The notes under the pieces are model-generated. The model was given only the letters and a program-made list of their open reading frames with translations. It was not told the DNA's origin and ran no database searches. Made by a program: the position numbers and the translations under genes. From assembly GCF_000820765.1 (NCBI RefSeq), contig NZ_CCYH01000036.1, positions 62,001-126,000 of the forward strand: a stretch of DNA of 64,000 nucleotides, in the 5' to 3' direction. The stretch's first letter is position 1, and every line of letters begins with the position of its first letter. This DNA is from Candidatus Soleaferrea massiliensis AP7 (GTDB taxonomy: Bacteria; Bacillota; Clostridia; Oscillospirales; Ruminococcaceae). This document shows positions 37,109-44,119 of this stretch, one piece after another.

Positions 37109-37440
37109 CTTGTCAACAAAACGAAGCGCCGTCTATTTTTAATTGTCAGGATTTCCGGCGTGGATGGCTGCAACACATCGGCTTTATAGAACCCGCCATG
37201 CCACGCATCCTGATGGATACTATACTGCTGCGGCACAGTGATCTTTATATTGTTTTCCAGGAAACTTCTGACATAGCTGTTGTACCACTGTGACGCGGCT
37301 CTCCTGCTGTACCAGCCAAGTGCCGCTTGACATTGTACCCGTTGTCCAGCTGCTGCAAAGCAGATTCTCTGTATATACCAAAACATCTTGGCATGATGGC
37401 AGCTGCTTCATAATGTTAATTCACATACTAAAATAACATT
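37109..37440 (-). other. Region with a possible frameshifted gene remnant
   Basis: Two minus-strand frames give protein-like text in different frames: residues such as QDVLVYTENLLCSSWTTGTM near 37345-37390, and SQWYNSYVRSFLENN, then YSIHQDAWHGGFYKADVLQ, over 37165-37295. Neither has a clear start or family. A frameshifted remnant of an unknown gene is possible; so is chance. Confidence 0.2.
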
Positions 37441-37451
37441 CTCATAGTTTT

Positions 37452-37477
37452 TGTAACAAAACGGCATCTCGTTCGTC
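37452..37477 (+). promoter_or_regulatory. Putative ECF promoter of the anti-sigma/sigma pair
   Basis: TGTAAC (37452-37457), exactly 16 bases, then CGTC (37474-37477). This is the spacing and -10 of B. subtilis SigV/SigW-type promoters. It lies about 30 bp before the anti-sigma ATG, pointing to autoregulation by the sigma factor encoded second in the operon. Confidence 0.65.
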
Positions 37478-37508
37478 ATATAAACAGAATATGAGAGAGG
37501 GTGTTTCT

Positions 37509-38189
37509 ATGGAATTGAATTGTCAAGTGATCAGGGATCTGCTGCCTTTGTATGCCGACGGCGTTTTATCCGATGAAAGTATCCGTCTGGTTGAGGAACA
37601 TCTGCAGGGGTGTGCTGCATGCCGGGATATCTGTGAAAGCCTGTGCCGGGAGATCATCACGCCAGCCGAAAAGACTGGAAAAAAGAGTCCATCGAATCCG
37701 TTTGTCAAGATTAAAAAGAGAAATCGAAAAACCATCATCATCGTAAGCGTTGCAGCGCTGATATGCTCGCTCCTCCTTGTGTTCGGCTCCATTGTGGGAA
37801 TTGCCTACAATTCAGCGTGCTGGTACGGCGTGGACGATTTGTTTTCCATTGATCAGTTATCGCTGATTGCCACCAAAAAGCAGGACAAGGTGCTTGCTGA
37901 AATGATCATGCAGAAAGAAGGCTGTGAACGGGAGGACTTCACCTTCGGGTTATATTCTATAGCGGGATGGTCCCGATCTGGTCAGCATACAGACGGCGAA
38001 CCGCAATATATCTTTGCACGCAAAATAGACTTTAAGGGTGAAATCGGCGTGATCTGCGTCTTTGCTAAAGAACCGTTCTTTTCAACTCTGGAAATTGTCG
38101 ACTACGAATTTGCCGAAAAAAGTGGAACAGATATATGGAAATATTGTGAAGGCTCGTTCGATAATTCCGTATTTGACTGGCCGTGGTGA
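37509..38189 (+). CDS. Zinc-finger (ZAS/HC2-type) anti-sigma factor
   Basis: A 226-residue membrane protein. The N-terminal anti-sigma domain (MELNCQVIRDLLPLYADGVL ... VEEHLQGCAACRD) carries the HxxxCxxC zinc motif of ZAS anti-sigma factors. One membrane helix (about 78-102) is followed by an extracytoplasmic domain of about 120 residues without a recognised family. The ATG at 37509 is preferred, with GAGAGGGTG just before it. It is 3 bp upstream of the ECF sigma gene, the reverse of the usual sigma-first order. Confidence 0.85.
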   Translation: MELNCQVIRDLLPLYADGVLSDESIRLVEEHLQGCAACRDICESLCREIITPAEKTGKKSPSNPFVKIKKRNRKTIIIVSVAALICSLLLVFGSIVGIAYNSACWYGVDDLFSIDQLSLIATKKQDKVLAEMIMQKEGCEREDFTFGLYSIAGWSRSGQHTDGEPQYIFARKIDFKGEIGVICVFAKEPFFSTLEIVDYEFAEKSGTDIWKYCEGSFDNSVFDWPW

Positions 38190-38192
38190 GTT

Positions 38193-38657
38193 ATGGAGTT
38201 TGAAACTATCTATCAGGACTATGCGGATACGGTCTACCGGTTTCTGCTGAACCTTACAGGCAATGAACAAACTGCCGAAGAACTGACGCAGGAATGCTTT
38301 TACCGCGCCTATAAAAGCATCAGGACATACAGCGGAAAATGCAAGCTGTCCGTTTGGCTGTGTCAAATTGCCAAGAATCTATATTTTGATGAATGCAGAA
38401 AGAAAAAATTCCAGCCTTTGAATGACCTGCAGGCAGAAGACAGCTTTTCGTTTGAGATTCTGCTTGAAAACCAAGATAGCGCCAAGCAGATTCATATGAT
38501 TCTGCACCATCTGGAAGAACCCTACAAGGAAGTATTTACTCTGAAGGTCTTCGGGGAACTGTCCTACAAAGATATCGCCGGACTGTTCGGAAAAACCGAA
38601 TCCTGGGCGCGTGTCACCTATTACAGGGCAAAGCTGAAGATTGCGGAGTGTTTGTAA
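38193..38657 (+). CDS. ECF-type RNA polymerase sigma factor
   Basis: A 154-residue group IV sigma factor: region 2 (IYQDYADTVYRFLLNLTG, AEELTQECFYRAYKSI) and region 4 (LEEPYKEVFTLKVFGELSYK, then DIAGLFGKTESWARVTYYRA). The partner anti-sigma is directly upstream. The first gene of the pair follows a TGTAAC-N16-CGTC promoter. A terminator follows, then a convergent lipoprotein gene whose control by this sigma is possible but unproven. Confidence 0.92.
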   Translation: MEFETIYQDYADTVYRFLLNLTGNEQTAEELTQECFYRAYKSIRTYSGKCKLSVWLCQIAKNLYFDECRKKKFQPLNDLQAEDSFSFEILLENQDSAKQIHMILHHLEEPYKEVFTLKVFGELSYKDIAGLFGKTESWARVTYYRAKLKIAECL

Positions 38658-38709
38658 TAGAGTTGCTAATCATGTAAAAGGAATCTTTTTGCGAACCATA
38701 TCAGTGAAA

Positions 38710-38747
38710 AAGGGACTGTATGAAGACAAAGCTTCATACAATCCCTT
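38710..38747. terminator. Bidirectional terminator
   Basis: AAGGGACTGTATGAAG (38710-38725) pairs with CTTCATACAATCCCTT (38732-38747) with one mismatch, loop ACAAAG. It lies between the ECF operon and the convergent lipoprotein gene. Confidence 0.8.
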
Positions 38748-38767
38748 CTATTTACATCCCTGCTTTT

Positions 38768-39877
38768 TTATGAAAGTTCTTCTCCTGTCCTCGCGTCAAT
38801 CAGAAGATACGCGGTCTTCTCCTCAGCATTCTCGGCGTTGATGGCCTGTATCTCCTGGGAAGTTTTGAAAAGCCAGACCGGCACAAGCTCGTATTCATTC
38901 TGTTCTTTGTTCACAGCGCGCGGGGCATAGGACATCGAGATTTCGCGAATCGCAATGGGTCTGTCCAGCGTCTGCCGCGCATACTTTTCCTTCACTGCCG
39001 CGACCGCATCCTGGATGGAAACCGTTTTTCCGCCGGTTCCCTCCGCCGTGATGGAGTAGTGTCCATCCAGACTGAAATATTCCACCCCATCCGCAGACAG
39101 CACAATCTGCGCAGAGACGCCTGTGACGTAGGCGTCCCCGTCCGGGTTTCCGTTCGGCATATCCATCAGATCGATATCATCAATTTTTTCACGCAGAGAG
39201 AGGTAATAGCAGTCTTTCCAGCCATCCCCCTGAACATCCTCCGATACAGAATTGTTGCTCTCCTCTGCGCTTCCATCTGCGTTATTTGCCTTCAGAACCA
39301 GTCCATCCGCAAGCACATACAGTTTCTGCACCTCCATATTTTCAATGTGCAGGCTTTCGAGAAGCGAGATGGCTTCGGCTCTTGCCTCTTCCTGCGTCAT
39401 GAAGGGCAGATTCTGATCTGACAGATATTCATCCCCGCTATAGATGTAATCCCCTTCCAAAAACCGCGTCACGGAACTGATACTCTGCGTATAGCTGTCG
39501 GTGCAGTACGATAGGAAGCCCTTATCGTTTATGCGCAGCGTGTCCGCGTCCGAGGTGGAGCAGATGTACACATCCGGCATGCTCTGCACAGAGGTGATCT
39601 CCTTCCCCTTTAAAAAAATCTTCTTTGCAAGCATAACATCCATTTCCGTAAGACACGCAGGATAACTTCTCAGTTCCCTTTCTTCAAACATCGCAAGGCC
39701 GGCTGTCGATGCCTCCATCTTCACATTTTCTGCGCGGCTTTTGGGAGCCGATGCATCCGCCATGCCGGTGTTTGAAACGGTTGGGGGCTGTTCCGACACC
39801 GAAATATCGCCTTTATCACATGCACTCAAGGTTAACAGCATAGTCAACGCCATGATTCCAATAACAGCTTTTCTCAT
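38768..39877 (-). CDS. Lipoprotein of unknown function
   Basis: A 369-residue secreted lipoprotein: MRKAVIGIMALTMLLTLSAC is a signal peptide with a lipobox ending in the Cys of LSAC (residue 20). AGGAGGTTTGAG precedes the ATG, ruling out the longer upstream frame. The rest is a mixed alpha/beta extracellular protein. The C-terminal third (VSIQDAVAAVKEKYARQ, then VPVWLFKT and LIDARTGEEL) resembles the tail of YycI/YycH-like or PepSY-type domains by style only. No catalytic motif is seen. Confidence 0.75.
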   Translation of the reverse strand: MRKAVIGIMALTMLLTLSACDKGDISVSEQPPTVSNTGMADASAPKSRAENVKMEASTAGLAMFEERELRSYPACLTEMDVMLAKKIFLKGKEITSVQSMPDVYICSTSDADTLRINDKGFLSYCTDSYTQSISSVTRFLEGDYIYSGDEYLSDQNLPFMTQEEARAEAISLLESLHIENMEVQKLYVLADGLVLKANNADGSAEESNNSVSEDVQGDGWKDCYYLSLREKIDDIDLMDMPNGNPDGDAYVTGVSAQIVLSADGVEYFSLDGHYSITAEGTGGKTVSIQDAVAAVKEKYARQTLDRPIAIREISMSYAPRAVNKEQNEYELVPVWLFKTSQEIQAINAENAEEKTAYLLIDARTGEELS

Positions 39878-40067
39878 CTCAAACCTCCTGTCCTCTCTGC
39901 ATTTCCTTCCTGTCCGATCATATAACTTCCTGAAATTTATCCAAACATCGGAAATATATCCTCTATTACTCATTATGCATATTTATTTTCTTTTGTCAAC
40001 CCATAACAGCAGTTTTATGCCGAACATTTCTGTTTTTTGTCGTATAAAGTCGAATGCAGACAGATTC

Positions 40068-40107
40068 AAAGCCCCGGAGCAATCCATTCAGATTGCTCCG
40101 GGGCTTT
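40068..40107. terminator. Terminator of coaX
   Basis: AAAGCCCCGGAGCAATC (40068-40084) pairs perfectly with GATTGCTCCGGGGCTTT (40091-40107), six-base loop. It lies just after the coaX stop (minus strand). Confidence 0.9.
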
Positions 40108-40120
40108 ATCCATCATTCCT

Positions 40121-40915
40121 TTACCGATGGGGATCCAGTTTGTGGATACAGTCATCATAGATCAATTTGAGGCCTTCAAGCGTCAGCCGCTTGTCAATCG
40201 CGTCGAAGATGCCCGTCACGGTGCCGATCATTTTCGACAGGCCGCCTGTGGCGATGACCTTGACCGACTCCGGATGAGCAAACTCGCGGCTGATCATATC
40301 GACGATGTTCTTGACCGCGCCGGCGTAGCCGTACAGGATGCCGGACTGCATGCTTTCAATCGTGTTGAGCCCGATCACATGCTCCGGCTTGAGCAGCTCG
40401 ATGCGCGGCAGCTTGGACGTTTTCTGAAACAGCGCGTCGGCCGAAATCTTGATGCCCGGGTAGATTGAACCTCCAAGGTACGCGCCGGTTTCATCCACCG
40501 CATCGAAGGTGGTCGCGGTGCCGAAATCCACGACGATGACCGGCCCGCCGTACTTCTTATAGGCGATGATCGCGTTGACCAGACGGTCCGCGCCGACCTC
40601 TTTGGGATTGTCATACTTGTTGACAATGTCCAGTTTGATATTGTCGCCGACAATCAGCGGCTCCTTGTCGAAATATTTGCGCATGGCGTTGGTGATCGAA
40701 TACATGACCTGCGGCACCACCGAGGTGATGATGATATCCTGCACACTCTTCATATCGATCTGCTGGATTGTAAAAAACTGACTGGTAAACAGACCGACCT
40801 CATCCGAGGTGATGTCCCGGTTGGTACCAAGCCGGAAGTTTGTCAGCATCCTGTCGTCCTCAAATACACCGAACTCCATATTGGTATTGCCGATATCGAT
40901 TGCCAATAACAACAT
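40121..40915 (-). CDS. coaX: Type III pantothenate kinase
   Basis: First step of coenzyme A synthesis: phosphorylates pantothenate. The 264-residue ASKHA-fold protein has MLLLAIDIGNTNMEFGVF (phosphate-1), GADRLVNAIIAYKKYGGPVI (substrate binding), VVDFGTATTFDAVDETGAYL (phosphate-2) and GGSIYPGI. The CoaX type is resistant to feedback by CoA and common in Firmicutes. ATG at 40915 with AAGGCGGTG upstream. It is the last gene before its terminator, 143 bp downstream of the aminotransferase gene. Confidence 0.96.
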   Translation of the reverse strand: MLLLAIDIGNTNMEFGVFEDDRMLTNFRLGTNRDITSDEVGLFTSQFFTIQQIDMKSVQDIIITSVVPQVMYSITNAMRKYFDKEPLIVGDNIKLDIVNKYDNPKEVGADRLVNAIIAYKKYGGPVIVVDFGTATTFDAVDETGAYLGGSIYPGIKISADALFQKTSKLPRIELLKPEHVIGLNTIESMQSGILYGYAGAVKNIVDMISREFAHPESVKVIATGGLSKMIGTVTGIFDAIDKRLTLEGLKLIYDDCIHKLDPHR

Positions 40916-41058
40916 CTGTCACACCGCCTTTTTTGTTCCTTTGTTTGATCATTCCCCATGTGCGCGTTTCGGATGACGTCTTCCTATCCATCAGAATTCT
41001 CCGCGCACATCATCAAATTCTATCTTGCTCCAGCTCTATATGCCATTCCAACATAGAT

Positions 41059-42189
41059 TTATGCGTCCAGCACCGCCCGTCTAACCGCCTGCGCGATGAA
41101 TGCGGTCTCCTCTTCCGTCAGATACGGATGCATCGGCAGCGAGAGCACCGTATCGCTTGCCAGCTCCGAAACCGGGCATTCCCCCGCCTGACAGCCATAT
41201 GACCGGAACGCGCTCTGCAGGTGCATCGGCTTTGGATAGTACACAAAGCTCGGGATTCCCCGCGCTTTCAGCTCCCGCATCACATGCTCTCTGGTCTGGT
41301 GATCTTTCAGACGGATGGTATACTGCGCATAGACGCTTTCACAGCCCTGCGGGACCTTCGGTGTGATAACCACATCCCGAAGCATGCGGGTATACATCTG
41401 CGCGATACGATGCCGGGATACGATCTCATCCTCGAAGATGTCCAGCTTGCAGTGCAGCACCGCGGCCTGCACGGTATCGAGCCGGGCGTTCAGCCCGATG
41501 CGGACATTGTCATACTTGCCGCTTCCCTTTCCATGCACACGGATGGAGCGCATCGTTTCGGCCAGCGCATCGTCATCGGTGAAGACAGCGCCGCCGTCCC
41601 CGTAACATCCCAGCGGCTTGGCCGGAAAGAAGGAGGCCGCCGCACAGGCACCGAAGCTTCCGCCGCGCTTTCCATGGTAAACGCCGCCGAAGCCCTGCGC
41701 GGCATCCTCCACAACGAACAGCCCGTATTCCTGCGCGACGGCTTCCACCGCGTCATAATCGGCCGGCAGCCCGAACAGGTCGACCGGTATGACCGCTCTG
41801 GGAGTAAGCCCGCCTGCTTGAGTCGCCCGGTCAATTTTTCGGCGGAGGTCGGCGGCATCGATGTTGTAGGTGTCGGGATCGATATCCACAAAGACCGGCG
41901 TCGCGCCGCGCAGCGCGGCGACCTCAGCCGTCGCAAAAAAGGTGAATGACGGGACGAACACCGCGTCGCCTTCCCCGATTCCCAGCGCCATCAGCGCAAT
42001 GCTCAGCGCGTCGGTGCCGTTGGAGCAGCAGATGCAGTGCTTGACGCCGGCAAAATCCGCCAGCCGCCTTTCCAGTGTGAAGACCTCGTCCCCCATGATG
42101 TACTGGCCGCTGCGCATCGCGCGGAGCACCCGCTGTTCCACCTGATCCTGAACGCGCCGGTATTGCTGTTTGAGATCGATAAATTCCAT
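41059..42189 (-). CDS. DegT/DnrJ/EryC1/StrS sugar aminotransferase, WbpE-like
   Basis: A 376-residue PLP enzyme of nucleotide-sugar synthesis. MEFIDLKQQY at the N-terminus, SNGTDALSIALMALGI, VFVDIDPDTYNIDA, PVDLFGLPADYDAVEAV and the PLP lysine in SFFPAKPLGCYGDGG (Lys191) are visible. The PVDLFGLPADY block is characteristic of WbpE/WlbC 3-keto-sugar aminotransferases. With the Gfo/Idh dehydrogenase (49887-50978) and hexapeptide acyltransferase (51340-52101) it could make a 2,3-diacetamido sugar; this pathway is inferred. It is the most downstream gene of the locus. Confidence 0.9.
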   Translation of the reverse strand: MEFIDLKQQYRRVQDQVEQRVLRAMRSGQYIMGDEVFTLERRLADFAGVKHCICCSNGTDALSIALMALGIGEGDAVFVPSFTFFATAEVAALRGATPVFVDIDPDTYNIDAADLRRKIDRATQAGGLTPRAVIPVDLFGLPADYDAVEAVAQEYGLFVVEDAAQGFGGVYHGKRGGSFGACAAASFFPAKPLGCYGDGGAVFTDDDALAETMRSIRVHGKGSGKYDNVRIGLNARLDTVQAAVLHCKLDIFEDEIVSRHRIAQMYTRMLRDVVITPKVPQGCESVYAQYTIRLKDHQTREHVMRELKARGIPSFVYYPKPMHLQSAFRSYGCQAGECPVSELASDTVLSLPMHPYLTEEETAFIAQAVRRAVLDA

Positions 42190-42254
42190 ATATGTTGTCC
42201 TCCTGTATCTTTTGCAGTCTACAGGATCATTCTATGCGTAAGCTTTTCACTTTA

Positions 42255-42905
42255 TCATTTCAGGACATAATAAACCGTGGCGAACATCAGCTTGACGTCC
42301 TCCCACAGGCTGAAATTCCGCAGATATTCGAGATTGTAGGTCATCTTGATCGGCAGAATCTCTTCGACATAGGTTTCCTCCGGGTTGTCGCTTGAATCGA
42401 GCATATCGCTTTCATCCTTGAATTTGATGCTCGACAGCGCCGTCACGCCCTGCGGCAGCAGCAGCGTTGCGCGCATCTCGGGCGTATAGGCGTCGACATA
42501 TTTCGGAACCTCCGGACGCGCGCCGACGAACGACATGTCGCCCTTCAGGATGTTGAACAGCTGCGGAAATTCATCCAGCCTGCATTTTCGGATCATATTG
42601 CCGACCTTTGTGATGCGGCTGTCGTTCTGTGTGGTCAGCTGCGCGCCCATCTTTTCCGCATTGACCACCATCGTTCGGAACTTCCAGATTTTAAAGGTTT
42701 TCCCGTACTGCTTGACACGTACCTGCTTGAACAGGACGGGGCCTTTGGAATCCACCTTGATCATAATTGAAAGGATCAGCAAAACCGGCGAAAGCAGGAT
42801 GATGCCGATCAACGAAAGCAGAATATCGAATAACCTTTTGAACAGCATGGACAGCCGCCGGTGCTTTAACAGGTCATAATACTGCTTTACCGCATCATGT
42901 TGCAT
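42255..42905 (-). CDS. Initiating sugar phosphate transferase (bacterial sugar transferase family)
   Basis: A 216-residue polyprenyl-phosphate sugar-1-phosphate transferase (WcaJ/PglC type) that starts polysaccharide assembly on the undecaprenyl carrier. A single re-entrant or membrane helix (about 18-44, RLFDILLSLIGIILLSPVLL) precedes the catalytic core: GPVLFKQVRVKQYGKTFKIW, KFRTM, RKCRLDEFPQLFNILKGDMS (DE pair) and GARPEVPKYV. The chosen ATG at 42905 overlaps the upstream aminotransferase by 11 bases; no strong ribosome binding site is visible, so coupling is likely. Confidence 0.9.
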   Translation of the reverse strand: MQHDAVKQYYDLLKHRRLSMLFKRLFDILLSLIGIILLSPVLLILSIMIKVDSKGPVLFKQVRVKQYGKTFKIWKFRTMVVNAEKMGAQLTTQNDSRITKVGNMIRKCRLDEFPQLFNILKGDMSFVGARPEVPKYVDAYTPEMRATLLLPQGVTALSSIKFKDESDMLDSSDNPEETYVEEILPIKMTYNLEYLRNFSLWEDVKLMFATVYYVLK

Positions 42906-44061
42906 GTTTGGCGGCAATTTCTTCCACGCTTTTAGCCACATAGTACACATCATCCTCCGTCATATCTGGATATAAAGGCAGGGAGATCACCTGAGAAAAC
43001 AGCTTCTCAGCGCCTGGCAGAGAGTCCTTTGCCACCGGAAAATGCATCTGGTAGTACGGGTGGCGGTGAACCGGCAGGAAATGCACGCCGGTTCCTATAT
43101 TGTATTCGGTCAGCTTGTCAATAAATTCATCCCGGTCAATTCCTAAGATATCCGCATCCACACGGATGACATACAGATACCATGAATGCGTGCTGTACGG
43201 CACCTGTTCCAGCGGCGTGATACCGGGAATATTCTGAAACATCCGGTTATAGATGGCCGCGTACGTCTCCCGCTTCTGCTGCATCCCCTCAAGCCGTTCG
43301 AGCTGAGAAAGGCCGATGGAGGCGGTCAGGTCGTACATGTTGTATTTGTAGCCGATGTCCACAACCTCATACTTCCATGCGCCGCCGCGGTTATAGCGGT
43401 TCCAGGCATTCTTCTCCATGCCGTTCATACTCAGCACCCGCGCGCGCTCGGCAAGCGCGTCGTCGTCGGTCGTCAGCATGCCGCCCTCCCCGACCGCCAG
43501 ATTTTTGGTGGAATAGAAGCTGAACGACGTCGCGTCCCCGATCGAACCGATCCTGCGGCCCTTATAGGTCGAATAGACGGCGTGCGCCGCATCCTCCGAG
43601 ACAAACAGCGAATATTTCTGCGCCAGCTGCATGATCGCGTCCATATCGCAGGTCTGGCCGGCAAAATGCACCGGAACGATGGCCTTGGTCCGTTCGGTAA
43701 TCTTATCCTCGATCTGGCCCGCGTCGATAAGACCGGTGTTCGGGTCCACATCGACAAAGACCGGCGTCGCACCCGTATGTACAATGGTATTGACGGTCGA
43801 GACGAAGGTGAACGGGGTCGTGATGACCTCATCCCCCGCCGTGACGCCCTTCGCAAGAAGCGCCAGATGCAGCGCCGCCGTGCCGGAATTCACGGCAACG
43901 GCGTGCTTCGCCCCGACATAATGCGCAAACCGCTGTTCGAACTCGATTGTCCGCGGTCCCTTGGACCACCACCGAGATTTCAACGTACCAACAACTGCCT
44001 GTACATCGCTTTCGCTCACCGACGGAAGCGCATACGGCAGAAATTCTTCCCGTATTTTCAT
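42895..44061 (-). CDS. DegT/DnrJ/EryC1/StrS sugar aminotransferase, PglE/PseC-like
   Basis: A 388-residue PLP aminotransferase of the ArnB/PseC/PglE type, which aminates 4-keto sugars. Blocks: EFLPYALPSVSESDVQAVVG, VNSGTAALHLALLAKGV, VPVHFAGQTCDMDAIM and the PLP lysine in SFYSTKNLAVGEGG (Lys186), ending PVHRHPYYQ and LPLYPDMTEDDV. It may use the 4-keto product of the dehydratase at 52619-54493 to give a UDP-4-amino-4,6-dideoxy sugar; this is inference from families. Start at the ATG 44061 with GGAGG six bases upstream. Confidence 0.9.
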   Translation of the reverse strand: MKIREEFLPYALPSVSESDVQAVVGTLKSRWWSKGPRTIEFEQRFAHYVGAKHAVAVNSGTAALHLALLAKGVTAGDEVITTPFTFVSTVNTIVHTGATPVFVDVDPNTGLIDAGQIEDKITERTKAIVPVHFAGQTCDMDAIMQLAQKYSLFVSEDAAHAVYSTYKGRRIGSIGDATSFSFYSTKNLAVGEGGMLTTDDDALAERARVLSMNGMEKNAWNRYNRGGAWKYEVVDIGYKYNMYDLTASIGLSQLERLEGMQQKRETYAAIYNRMFQNIPGITPLEQVPYSTHSWYLYVIRVDADILGIDRDEFIDKLTEYNIGTGVHFLPVHRHPYYQMHFPVAKDSLPGAEKLFSQVISLPLYPDMTEDDVYYVAKSVEEIAAKHAT

Positions 44062-44119
44062 GTCCAACCTCCAACAACACCCTCAACTGATGGATTCCCT
44101 GTATCCCTCTTGTCCATGA

